The notes under the pieces were generated by a model. It searched no databases. It was not told the DNA's origin and saw only the letters and a list, made by a program, of their open reading frames with translations. From the NCBI GenBank assembly GCA_937901805.1, contig CALDJI010000220.1, positions 1-6,231 on the forward strand: DNA of 6,231 bases. Reading direction: 5' to 3'. The position numbers were made by a program, and so were the translations under genes. The DNA comes from an uncultured Clostridia bacterium (GTDB lineage: Bacteria; Bacillota; Clostridia; Oscillospirales; Ruminococcaceae). This document shows, in pieces, positions 1 through 5,664 of this stretch; position 1 is the first letter of the stretch; the number at the start of each line of letters is the position of its first letter.

Positions 1-692
1 GGCATTATGCCGAGGTACATCTTCTGCTTGAACCAGGGGAGCCTGGAAGCGGCCTGCAATTTTTTTCCGTGTGCAGCGAAGACGTCCTGGCCAGGAGCTG
101 GCAGCACCTGGTCTTCACCCATTTGCAGGAAAAGGAACACCTGGGGGTGTTGACCGGTTCTCCGATAACGGATATGAAAATCACCCTGCTTAATGGACGC
201 GCCCATCTCAAACACACAGAGGGCGGGGATTTCCGGCAGGCCACCTACCGTGCAGTACGCCAAGGCCTGATGCAGGCGGAAAATATCCTGCTGGAACCCT
301 GGTATCAATTTCAGCTGGAACTCCCTACCCAAAACCTTGGACGGGCTATGGCGGATATCCAGCGGATGTATGGTTCCTTCGAACCGCCGCGGACTCAGGG
401 GGAATTTTCTGCTTTGCATGGAAGAGCCCCTGTCTCCACCATGCGGGGGTACTCGTTGGAGGTCACCTCTTATACGAAAGGAAAAGGTCGCTTGTTTTGT
501 TCTGTCGAAGGGTATTTTCCCTGCCACAATCCACAGGAGATCCTAACACAGACCGCCTATGATCCGCAACGGGATTTGGAAAACACACCGGATTCTGTTT
601 TCTGCGCCCATGGGGCGGGTTTTCCGGTAAAATGGAATGATGTCCCCCAGTATATGCATCTGCCGGCATACAAAATTCCGGATAAGTCATAA
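1..692 (+). CDS. C-terminal part of a TetB(P)/TetM-like ribosomal-protection-type translational GTPase (5' truncated by window edge)
   Basis: The open frame enters at the window edge (first whole codon at base 3, reading HYAEVHLLLEP) and ends at TAA 690-692, so about 230 C-terminal residues are seen and the GTPase domain is missing. The visible part corresponds to EF-G-like domains III/IV to V: the stretch GRAHLKHTEGGDFRQATYRA followed by VRQGLMQAENILLEPWYQFQLELP is the domain IV to V junction typical of the Tet(M)/Tet(W)/TetB(P) relatives, and SVFCAHGAGF lies near the C-terminus. Family members bind the ribosome and act as GTP-driven factors; some dislodge tetracycline, but many clostridial chromosomal copies have no shown resistance role, so resistance is not claimed here. 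The protein stops soon after the HGAGF segment. It is followed by a strong terminator, so it is the last gene of its transcript. Confidence 0.85.
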   Translation, partial: HYAEVHLLLEPGEPGSGLQFFSVCSEDVLARSWQHLVFTHLQEKEHLGVLTGSPITDMKITLLNGRAHLKHTEGGDFRQATYRAVRQGLMQAENILLEPWYQFQLELPTQNLGRAMADIQRMYGSFEPPRTQGEFSALHGRAPVSTMRGYSLEVTSYTKGKGRLFCSVEGYFPCHNPQEILTQTAYDPQRDLENTPDSVFCAHGAGFPVKWNDVPQYMHLPAYKIPDKS

Positions 693-740
693 CATACAAG
701 CATTTCCCCTGTTATCAGCACAGAAAATGTCCTCTGCAAA

Positions 741-780
741 CAGAAAACCCGGCGCCAAGGAACCGGGTTTTCTGTTCGTT
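741..780 (+). terminator. Rho-independent terminator of the translational GTPase gene
   Basis: A perfect 12-bp inverted repeat (cagaaaacccgg at 741-752, ccgggttttctg at 763-774) encloses a 10-nt loop and is followed by the T-rich ttcgttt. It lies about 50 nt after the stop codon at 692 and is in the right orientation for the upstream + strand gene. Confidence 0.88.
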
Positions 781-1058
781 TACATCAAGAGTGGAAAGCC
801 AGAATCAAACCGGCAAAGACAGCGGATACTACCCAGTTCAAACTGAAAATTCGGATCCAGTCCCAAAGCCCCCGCAAGAAAGGAAACAATCGGGCTCTAT
901 CCATCAAAACCAATCGCAAAGCCCTTTCCAGTTGCGGCTGCATAATTAGCCCTCTGGGAATCCAAGCGCATCTGTCCTGGTATACACATCCTTGCCCCAC
1001 CAGACCCGCTATCTCCGCAACGCTACCGGCATAGGACAGCATATTTTTGATTTCAGAT

Positions 1059-1095
1059 AAAAAATCCCCCTTGTCATAGGCAAGGGGGATTTTTT
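1059..1095 (-). terminator. Symmetrical (bidirectional) intrinsic terminator downstream of the GH25 gene
   Basis: A 15-bp perfect stem (1059-1073 with 1081-1095) has a 7-nt loop. The core is five C/G pairs plus ttg/caa, and each outer edge is six A/T pairs, so either strand gives a hairpin ending in a U tract. It begins 8 nt beyond the GH25 stop codon (1104-1106). It can also block read-through from the + strand gene. Confidence 0.92.
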
Positions 1096-1103
1096 CATTC
1101 TGA

Positions 1104-2507
1104 TTACCAGCTGCGTACAACGTTCATATCCACATTTCCAGAAATCCCGGAAACACGGTTTTGCGAACTGTATTGCCAGATATCAATTCGATGTCCATAG
1201 ACAGCCTCAAAGTTTGTAAACAGGAAGTGGGAACTGGAATTATAACTTGCAAGCCAGAGATCCAGATCGCTGAGCTGAGAAAGATACAATTGATTTGCTG
1301 CAAAATCGTAGTTTGTGTAGAACTTTGTCCGATAACCGTGGGAAGAAATGTAGTCGCAAAATGCACGGATGATATTGGTCCGCTGTTGGGTATTGGTATA
1401 ATCCATGGTACGATAACAAATCGTTTCCATGTCAATGCAAATAGGGCCGGTGATATTCAGGCCATATTTTTCAATCAAACCAAGCACATAGGCAGCTTCA
1501 TCCACAGCCTCCTGTGTGCTGATTGCGTTTGTAAAGAAATACAGCCCAACCTGAATGCCCGCAGCCTGCGCATTTCGTACATTCTCCACCCAATAAGTAC
1601 TGTCTTCCTTCAACTGTCCATTGCCATATCCGCGGTATCCGCAGCGGATCAGCGCGTAGTCTATCCCATCCGCTTTTACCTTATTCCAGTTGATCCCAGA
1701 CCCTTGTGCATAGGAAACGTCAATGGCGTTTCCAGAGGAGAGTACGCCGTTCGAATCAAAAAAGTATCTCCGATAAGAGCTCATATCCTCCACATAGTAA
1801 ATACTTCCGTCCGCATTATAACTGCCGGTAACTGGTTTGCCATAGTCAAAAATCTGCCACCCAGTAAGCGGTTTTCCATTTTGATAATAATAGGTAGCGC
1901 CTCCTATGGTCTGCCAGCCATCCGAATAAGAGGGTTTCTCACCTCCAGAGGAGCTGGAACCGGAGGAATTAGAATCGGAAGAGCTTCCGGTTGAGGAATT
2001 TTCAGAGGAAGAACTGCCCGAGCTGGATCCGCTGCCGGAAGAGGGAGTGCTTGATGGAGGCGCAATGCCTGTATCTCCGGAATCAGTACCCGGCTTGGAA
2101 ATAATCCCGCTGTCTCCTCCTCCGGTCTGCCCTCTGTCCGGGATCACATCGTCATTATGATCCTGCGTGGAAGCATCCTGCTGGACTGCGTCCTCGACCA
2201 CTTCCTCGTTTACCTCCGGCAATTCTGTAATGGGCTCCGTTTTCTCTTCACTGCTTGCTTCTTCAGAGGACGCAGCAGACTGGGCGGCCATAAACTTTGC
2301 CGCAATCTCAGAGGCTGTTCCGCCGGTCACCTTTGTTGCCGAAAAGCCGTTTGCAGATTGGGAACTGGTATTTTCATACTGATTAAGGGCGTCGGCCGTT
2401 GCATCGGAAGGAAGCACTTGCGCGGCAAAATAACTTCCCCCGGATACTCCTGCTAAAATGGTACTGACCGAAAGCAGAAAGGCGAGAACTTTTACTTTTC
2501 CAATCAT
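1104..2507 (-). CDS. Secreted GH25 family lysozyme (N-acetylmuramidase) with Ser/Gly linker and cell-wall-binding repeat region
   Basis: 467 residues, predicted to hydrolyse the MurNAc-GlcNAc bond of peptidoglycan outside the cell. Residues 1-30 are a signal peptide or membrane anchor (K4, K6, then hydrophobic LAFLLSVSTILAGV). Residues 80-121 are acidic, and 152-189 form a Ser/Gly low-complexity linker. Residues about 196-260 resemble choline-binding/CW_binding repeats (DGWQTIGGATYYYQNGKPL, then RRYFFDSNGVL). The GH25 domain runs from about 261 to 467: AIDVS (D263), the catalytic pair in CIDMET (D359, E361), GYRTKFYTNY, and the family-typical ending IDIWQYSS...GISGNVDMN. Length and layout fit clostridial cell-wall hydrolases of the host; no holin or phage gene is next to it. 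The ATG start is supported by ggggg 6 nt upstream and by a good promoter at 2561-2589. It is a single-gene unit bounded by terminators on both sides. Confidence 0.93.
   Translation of the reverse strand: MIGKVKVLAFLLSVSTILAGVSGGSYFAAQVLPSDATADALNQYENTSSQSANGFSATKVTGGTASEIAAKFMAAQSAASSEEASSEEKTEPITELPEVNEEVVEDAVQQDASTQDHNDDVIPDRGQTGGGDSGIISKPGTDSGDTGIAPPSSTPSSGSGSSSGSSSSENSSTGSSSDSNSSGSSSSGGEKPSYSDGWQTIGGATYYYQNGKPLTGWQIFDYGKPVTGSYNADGSIYYVEDMSSYRRYFFDSNGVLSSGNAIDVSYAQGSGINWNKVKADGIDYALIRCGYRGYGNGQLKEDSTYWVENVRNAQAAGIQVGLYFFTNAISTQEAVDEAAYVLGLIEKYGLNITGPICIDMETICYRTMDYTNTQQRTNIIRAFCDYISSHGYRTKFYTNYDFAANQLYLSQLSDLDLWLASYNSSSHFLFTNFEAVYGHRIDIWQYSSQNRVSGISGNVDMNVVRSW
1941..2054 (-). repeat. Ser/Gly low-complexity linker coding segment of the GH25 protein
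   Basis: Encodes residues 152-189, almost only Ser and Gly with a few Thr, Asn, Asp, Glu and Pro. Codons are mixed, so this is amino-acid-level low complexity and not an exact DNA tandem repeat. Such linkers usually keep the catalytic domain away from the membrane or wall anchor. Confidence 0.8.
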
Positions 2508-2513
2508 ATTAAA

Positions 2514-2518
2514 CCCCC
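2514..2518 (-). promoter_or_regulatory. Ribosome binding site of the GH25 gene
   Basis: On the - strand a run of five G is followed by tttaat and the ATG at 2507-2505. The 6-nt spacing supports this start, which also keeps the whole hydrophobic N-terminus. Confidence 0.7.
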
Positions 2519-2560
2519 GTCGTTTCTTTTATTATCCGTCCTTTTTCTTGCTTACCTTTA

Positions 2561-2589
2561 AGTATACATAAGTCACAAAGCAGTTTCAA
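2561..2589 (-). promoter_or_regulatory. Predicted sigma-A promoter of the GH25 gene
   Basis: On the - strand: -35 TTGAAA (2589-2584), 17-bp spacer, -10 TATACT (2566-2561). Each hexamer differs from the consensus by one base. Transcription would start near 2554, giving a leader of roughly 45 nt before the ATG. Confidence 0.72.
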
Positions 2590-2699
2590 TAGAAGATATT
2601 ACAAATTATCTGTGACGATTTTCTGTTTTTTGTTACATGGTAATTATACTCTTGAGAAAATACGATTTGTATTTTTTTAATCAGTTAAGAACTAACAGG

Positions 2700-2790
2700 T
2701 TATTCACATTTCCCACAGAGTTTTCAACTGCTTTTGTCCGTATTTCCACGTGGGTTTTAGTGGAAAACTAGGTGGAAAGTGTGAAAAATA
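2700..2790. promoter_or_regulatory. Cluster of DnaA-box-like sequences (possible origin-like or DnaA-binding element)
   Basis: TTATTCACA at 2700-2708 matches the DnaA box consensus TTATNCACA exactly. TTTTTCACA (read on the - strand, 2788-2780) has one mismatch. TTTCCCACA (2709-2717) and TTTTCCACT (- strand, 2767-2759) have two each. An AT-rich stretch follows at 2784-2825. This resembles the box arrangement of Firmicute origins, but dnaA, dnaN and rpmH are not in the window, so calling it oriC is not justified; it may be a DnaA-titrating or regulatory site, or chance in AT-rich DNA. Confidence 0.35.
2758..2790 (+). repeat. Three consecutive degenerate 11-nt units
   Basis: tagtggaaaac (2758-2768), taggtggaaag (2769-2779) and tgtgaaaaata (2780-2790) lie head to tail without gaps. 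Units one and two agree at most positions, and the third shares the gtg(g)aaa core. The one-helical-turn spacing puts like bases on the same DNA face, as expected for cooperative protein binding; the core resembles an inverted DnaA box. Confidence 0.45.
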
Positions 2791-2908
2791 ATAAAATGCT
2801 CTCTATTTATTACATTTCGTATAGCAACAGTTCCTCTAAAATAGTTGAAAAAGATTATAAATGTTGACCAATTGACACAAAACCTGATTCAATTCCTGTT
2901 TTTACAAC

Positions 2909-2936
2909 ACTGTATCTTGGGGATGCTGTCTGTCAA
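2909..2936 (-). promoter_or_regulatory. Candidate orphan promoter on the - strand
   Basis: A perfect -35 TTGACA (2936-2931), 16-bp spacer and -10 TACAGT (2914-2909) read toward the GH25 gene, whose start is 400 nt away with no frame between. It could give a long GH25 leader or a small RNA. The -10 matches four of six consensus bases. Confidence 0.3.
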
Positions 2937-3053
2937 GTAGGAAAAAACAAAAAAATCCAAGTTTTCCCGGCTTTTTTGGCGAACATACGTCCTGTGGAAA
3001 ATGCCTTTTTCCTTTCATAACTGTTTGTATAGTATTCTCTTCCCCGCCAAACC

Positions 3054-3101
3054 AAAACCCTCCGCTTATCAGAGTAAAATCCTTTGATAAGCGGGGGTTT
3101 T
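3054..3101 (-). terminator. Intrinsic terminator of the feoAB operon
   Basis: The arms ccgcttatca (3062-3071) and tgataagcgg (3085-3094) pair perfectly. They are extended by ccc/ggg across one bulged base (3061) and by aaaa/tttt at the outer edge. On the - strand the hairpin is followed by TTTTGGTTT. It begins a few nt after the feoB stop codon (3107-3109). Confidence 0.88.
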
Positions 3102-3106
3102 ACAAG

Positions 3107-5290
3107 TTATGATACAAACAGCCGCGCAATTGTGGTAAATACAAAGCAAACGATGATTCCCGCCAAGGTAGGTACCAGGAGGGATACTGCTGTCCATTTC
3201 AGGCTTTGGCTCTCCTTTTTGATAGTCAGGCAGGTAGTGGAACAAGGCCAGTGCATAAGAGAAAATAGCATGGTGCTGACCGCGGTAACCCAGGTCCAGC
3301 CATTAGACACCAGCAGCTGCCTGAGCGCATCCAAATTCGTCATATCAATCAACGTCCCGGAAGCCATATATGCCATAATCATAATCGGGACAACAATTTC
3401 ATTTGCCGGGAACCCCAAGATAAATGCAAGCAGAATCACCCCATCCATCCCCAAAAGCCGGGCAAAAGGATCCAGAAATTCAGAACAGTGGGCAAGTAGG
3501 GTCATATCGCCCACAGATATATTAGCAAGCAGCCAGAGAATTAATCCAGCCGGCGCCGCAACACAGGCCGCCCTCCCTAATACAAAGAGCGTCCTGTCCA
3601 ACAGGGAGCGCACCAGTACTTTTCCAATCTGCGGCTTCCGATAGGGCGGAAGCTCCAGCGTAAAGGAGGAGGGCACTCCTTTCAGTATTGTTTTTGACAA
3701 CAAACGGGATACTAAGAAGGTCATAATTACTCCCAGTAGAATCACTCCTGTCAGCAGGAGCGTGGAAGTGACCGACTGCATCGGTCCTATGAAAGAGCCC
3801 GCGAAAAACATGGTAATAATCGCAATCAAAGTTGGGAATCTTCCATTGCAGGGTACAAAATTGTTGGTAATCATGGCAATCAGGCGCTCTCTTGGAGAAT
3901 CAATAATACGGCAGCCTACAATGCCCGCCGCATTGCATCCGAATCCCATGCACATGGTCAATGCCTGCTTCCCGCAGGCATTGCATTTTTTGAAGTATTT
4001 ATCCAGGTTAAACGCAATCCGCGGCAAATACCCCAGATCTTCCAAAAGGGTGAACAATGGGAAAAATATCGCCATAGGAGGAAGCATTACTGAAACAACC
4101 CAAGCAAGCGTTCGGTAGACGCCATGCACCAGCATGTCGCACAGCCACACAGGGGAACCCGCCCATGCAAAAGCCTCTGCCAACCGGTCCTCCACCCAAA
4201 ACAGGCCGTCGGAAAGCAGCTGGGAAGGATAATTTGCCCCGGTGATGGTAATCCAGAAAATGACGGCAAGCAGAGCGATCATAATCGGGATCCCCGTCCA
4301 TTTGCTTGTCAAAATCCGATCGATTTTCCGATCCCGTTCCAGATAGAGATCATTTTCACACCGGACAATTCCCTGACAAGTTTTTTCGGCCGCCATGACG
4401 CCGGCTGCAACCACCTGATCCAACAGTGATTCCCTTGAAATTCCCCTCTTTTCCAAATAATCAAGAGCCTCTTTGAGTTTTTCCTTTACAGGATGCTGTT
4501 CCAGCAAAGAAAAACCAAGATATCGGTTCAACGCCTGAATCAACGCCTCATCGTAGTCTAATAGTTTCAGTGCAAGCCACTTTGCTCTGATCTTTCCCTT
4601 TACCTGTTCTTCCACTACAGGTTCCAAAATGGCAACCGCCTCTTCAATCGGCGTTGCATACCGGATTTGCAGCGTATTTTCTCTATTTCCCTCCTTGAGT
4701 AGTGTTTGGATTTCCTGCATCAGCCGATCCAGCCCCTTCCCTGACCGGGCGGACGCCGGGACTACCGGCACACCCAGTCTTCGGGATAATTCCGGCAGAT
4801 CCAAAGAAAGTTTTTTTCTCTTTGCCTCATCCATCAAATTCACGCACACAACCACATTTGAGGTGATTTCAATGGTCTGGAGCACGAGGTTCAGGTTTCT
4901 CTCCAAACAAGTGGCATCGCAGACGACTACCGTAGCGTCTGGGTTTCCAAAACAGATAAAATCCCGTGCCACTTCTTCCTCTGCGGAATGGGCCATCAGG
5001 GAATAGGTTCCCGGGATATCTACCAGGATATAGGATTCCCCCCTATATGTACAATTCCCCTGTGCATTGGTGACCGTCTTACCAGGCCAGTTCCCGGTAT
5101 GTTGGTGCAGATTCGTCAATTCATTGAATACCGTGCTTTTGCCTACATTCGGATTTCCTGCCAACGCAATTACTTTTTCGTTTTTTTGTGCCCTGTGGAT
5201 TTCAAAACCGGAATCCACTGCATGCAATCCGGTAGCCCCATAGTACTGCTCAACTCCTCCGTTTATTCTGACTGTCCGGGACAACGACAT
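3107..5290 (-). CDS. feoB: Ferrous iron transport protein B (GTPase-coupled Fe(II) permease)
   Basis: 727 residues in the inner membrane; imports Fe(II) using an N-terminal GTP-binding domain. G1 is GNPNVGKS (45-52), G3 DIPG (91-94), G4 NLMD (151-154) and G5 near ASARSGKG (179-186), followed by a helical guanine-dissociation-inhibitor-like region to about 325. The membrane part runs from about 332 to 724 with two Gate-type halves. The first core has MGFGCNAAG (448-456) and the second WPCSTTC (681-687). The core is Cys-rich: C436, C439, C447, C452, C460, C481, C683, C687. The segment before the G domain (about 40 residues) contains ATGLHAVDSGFEI, which I recall from clostridial FeoB proteins; this supports an upstream start. 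The ATG at 5290 has no clear Shine-Dalgarno and lies 29 nt after feoA, with a hairpin over it, so coupling to feoA is likely. It is the last gene of the operon. Confidence 0.95.
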   Translation of the reverse strand: MSLSRTVRINGGVEQYYGATGLHAVDSGFEIHRAQKNEKVIALAGNPNVGKSTVFNELTNLHQHTGNWPGKTVTNAQGNCTYRGESYILVDIPGTYSLMAHSAEEEVARDFICFGNPDATVVVCDATCLERNLNLVLQTIEITSNVVVCVNLMDEAKRKKLSLDLPELSRRLGVPVVPASARSGKGLDRLMQEIQTLLKEGNRENTLQIRYATPIEEAVAILEPVVEEQVKGKIRAKWLALKLLDYDEALIQALNRYLGFSLLEQHPVKEKLKEALDYLEKRGISRESLLDQVVAAGVMAAEKTCQGIVRCENDLYLERDRKIDRILTSKWTGIPIMIALLAVIFWITITGANYPSQLLSDGLFWVEDRLAEAFAWAGSPVWLCDMLVHGVYRTLAWVVSVMLPPMAIFFPLFTLLEDLGYLPRIAFNLDKYFKKCNACGKQALTMCMGFGCNAAGIVGCRIIDSPRERLIAMITNNFVPCNGRFPTLIAIITMFFAGSFIGPMQSVTSTLLLTGVILLGVIMTFLVSRLLSKTILKGVPSSFTLELPPYRKPQIGKVLVRSLLDRTLFVLGRAACVAAPAGLILWLLANISVGDMTLLAHCSEFLDPFARLLGMDGVILLAFILGFPANEIVVPIMIMAYMASGTLIDMTNLDALRQLLVSNGWTWVTAVSTMLFSLMHWPCSTTCLTIKKESQSLKWTAVSLLVPTLAGIIVCFVFTTIARLFVS

Positions 5291-5299
5291 CCCGGACAG
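5272..5299 (-). promoter_or_regulatory. Perfect hairpin over the feoB start codon
   Basis: ctgtccggga (5272-5281) and tcccggacag (5290-5299) are exact inverted repeats with an 8-nt loop. In the mRNA the 5' arm ends on the A of the feoB AUG, and the UG starts the loop. Seven of ten pairs are G-C. Such a structure should limit ribosome access unless opened by ribosomes leaving feoA 20 nt upstream or by a regulator. Confidence 0.6.
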
Positions 5300-5319
5300 C
5301 GTCTCAACGCGGCTTTCTT

Positions 5320-5550
5320 TCAGTGTACCAAAACCGTTGCCGAATCCTCTGCCCGCAAAGCGATCACTGCCCCCCGGATTAAGTATGCAACCGGATCGCC
5401 CGCAGGACTTTTATGCAGGCATTCTACCCGTGTGCCTTCAATCAGTCCAATATCCTGGAGTCTTCTCCGCATGCTCCCTGTGGCAAGCAGCGCATGGACC
5501 TGTGCACACTGTCCTCGTTTCAGTTCTGTCAAACTCCTGTCTGTATTCAT
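5320..5550 (-). CDS. feoA: Ferrous iron transport protein A (FeoA, SH3-like domain)
   Basis: 76 residues, the usual FeoA size, forming a small cytoplasmic SH3-like beta-barrel that is thought to help FeoB in Fe(II) import. Family features are the motif RRRLQDIGLIEGTRV (residues 28-42), then KSPAGDPVAYLIRG (47-60) and ALRAEDSATVLV near the end. The start is chosen as ATG at 5550: gaggtgg lies 8 nt upstream of it, while the longer reading from GTG at 5562 has no ribosome binding site and would itself overlap that Shine-Dalgarno. It is the first gene of the feoAB operon, 29 nt before feoB and divergent from a DtxR-type regulator gene. Repression by that regulator when metal is abundant is inferred from the operator-like sequence at 5576-5594. 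Confidence 0.92.
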   Translation of the reverse strand: MNTDRSLTELKRGQCAQVHALLATGSMRRRLQDIGLIEGTRVECLHKSPAGDPVAYLIRGAVIALRAEDSATVLVH

Positions 5551-5556
5551 AAATGG

Positions 5557-5563
5557 TTCCACC
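5557..5563 (-). promoter_or_regulatory. Ribosome binding site deciding the feoA start
   Basis: On the - strand gaggtgg is followed by 8-9 nt and then the ATG at 5550-5548. It covers the in-frame GTG at 5562-5560, which argues against GTG as the start. Confidence 0.7.
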
Positions 5564-5575
5564 TCAACATATGCA

Positions 5576-5594
5576 TTAGGATAGGGAAACTTAC
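5576..5594. promoter_or_regulatory. DtxR/IdeR-type operator-like sequence
   Basis: The 19 bp starting TTAGGATAGGG match the classical consensus TTAGGTTAGSCTAACCTAA at 14 of 19 positions. It also lies within a looser dyad, taggatag (5577-5584) with ctttccta (5594-5601). It falls just downstream of the predicted feoA -10 box, where bound repressor would block transcription. The neighbouring gene encodes a DtxR-family protein. Confidence 0.55.
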
Positions 5595-5606
5595 TTTCCT
5601 ACGGCT

Positions 5607-5637
5607 ATTATATGCGGATAGGATGTCAGTGTGACAA
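5607..5637 (-). promoter_or_regulatory. Predicted promoter of feoAB
   Basis: A perfect -10 TATAAT reads on the - strand at 5612-5607. The best -35 is TTGTCA (5637-5632), but the 19-bp spacer is longer than the optimal 17, as in some regulated promoters. Transcription would begin near 5600, about 50 nt before the feoA ATG, with the DtxR-like operator at roughly +6 to +24. Confidence 0.6.
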
Positions 5638-5643
5638 ATTGTC
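5624..5643. repeat. Overlapping short inverted repeats in the divergent control region
   Basis: TGTCA-gtg-TGACA (5624-5636) and GACAA-a-TTGTC (5633-5643) share a half-site, giving three alternating TGTCA/TGACA-like arms. They overlap the predicted feoA -35 and lie 10 nt before the regulator's ribosome binding site. They could be a second operator, perhaps autoregulatory; this is inference from position only. Confidence 0.35.
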
Positions 5644-5652
5644 CACCGTTTT

Positions 5653-5659
5653 GGGGAGG
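5653..5659 (+). promoter_or_regulatory. Ribosome binding site of the DtxR-family gene
   Basis: ggggagg lies 5 nt before the ATG at 5665 and fixes that start, including a 20-residue N-terminal extension ahead of the conserved SMEDYLE motif. Confidence 0.8.
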
Positions 5660-5664
5660 CCCAA

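Larger units (their letters stand above)
693..1103. other. Intergenic stretch between two convergent genes, no convincing gene
   Basis: This 411-bp gap lies between the ends of a + strand and a - strand gene and contains their two terminators (741-780 and 1059-1095). A - strand frame from ATG 1042 to TGA 785 could encode 85 residues with a hydrophobic C-terminal segment (VVSAVFAGLILAF). It has no Shine-Dalgarno sequence before the ATG (only A/T-rich sequence there) and follows directly after the GH25 terminator. I recognise no family in it and treat it as non-coding by default, while noting it could be a degraded gene remnant. Confidence 0.5.
2508..3106. other. 599-bp AT-rich non-coding stretch with DnaA-box-like cluster and candidate promoters
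   Basis: No credible open frame lies here. From right to left it holds the feoB terminator (3054-3101), a single DnaA-box-like site on the - strand (2993-3001, read as TTTTCCACA), a candidate - strand promoter (2909-2936), a perfect TATAAT on the - strand (2859-2854), a group of DnaA-box-like sites on both strands (2700-2790), and the GH25 promoter (2561-2589). The flanking genes point the same way, so such a long gap is not needed merely to fit two promoters. Confidence 0.6.

Noticed and set aside
785..1120. - strand frame of 111 codons (or 85 from ATG 1042) between the two convergent genes
   Set aside because: The long version overlaps the GH25 3' end and runs through its terminator; the short version has no ribosome binding site and matches no family I recognise.
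1161..1994. 277-codon + strand frame
   Set aside because: It is antisense to the well-supported GH25 coding region, has no ribosome binding site of note, and its protein looks random.
2595..2640. WalR-type sites (TGTWAH-N5-TGTWAH) upstream of the GH25 gene
   Set aside because: Single half-sites such as TGTAAT and TGTAAC exist on the - strand but not as a correctly spaced pair.
2945..2985. Extra - strand terminator suggested by a T7 run
   Set aside because: Only a 4-bp CCAA/TTGG stem with a 15-nt loop precedes the T run, too weak to call.
3084..3644. 186-codon + strand frame over the 3' part of feoB
   Set aside because: Opposite-strand shadow of feoB; it also starts inside the feoB terminator.
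5551..5562. GTG at 5562-5560 as the feoA start (80 residues)
   Set aside because: No Shine-Dalgarno before it; the good gaggtgg overlaps the GTG and is correctly spaced for the ATG at 5550.
4988..5584. 198-codon + strand frame across feoB, feoA and the divergent region
   Set aside because: It spans two recognised genes on the other strand and their intergenic hairpin; no family resemblance.
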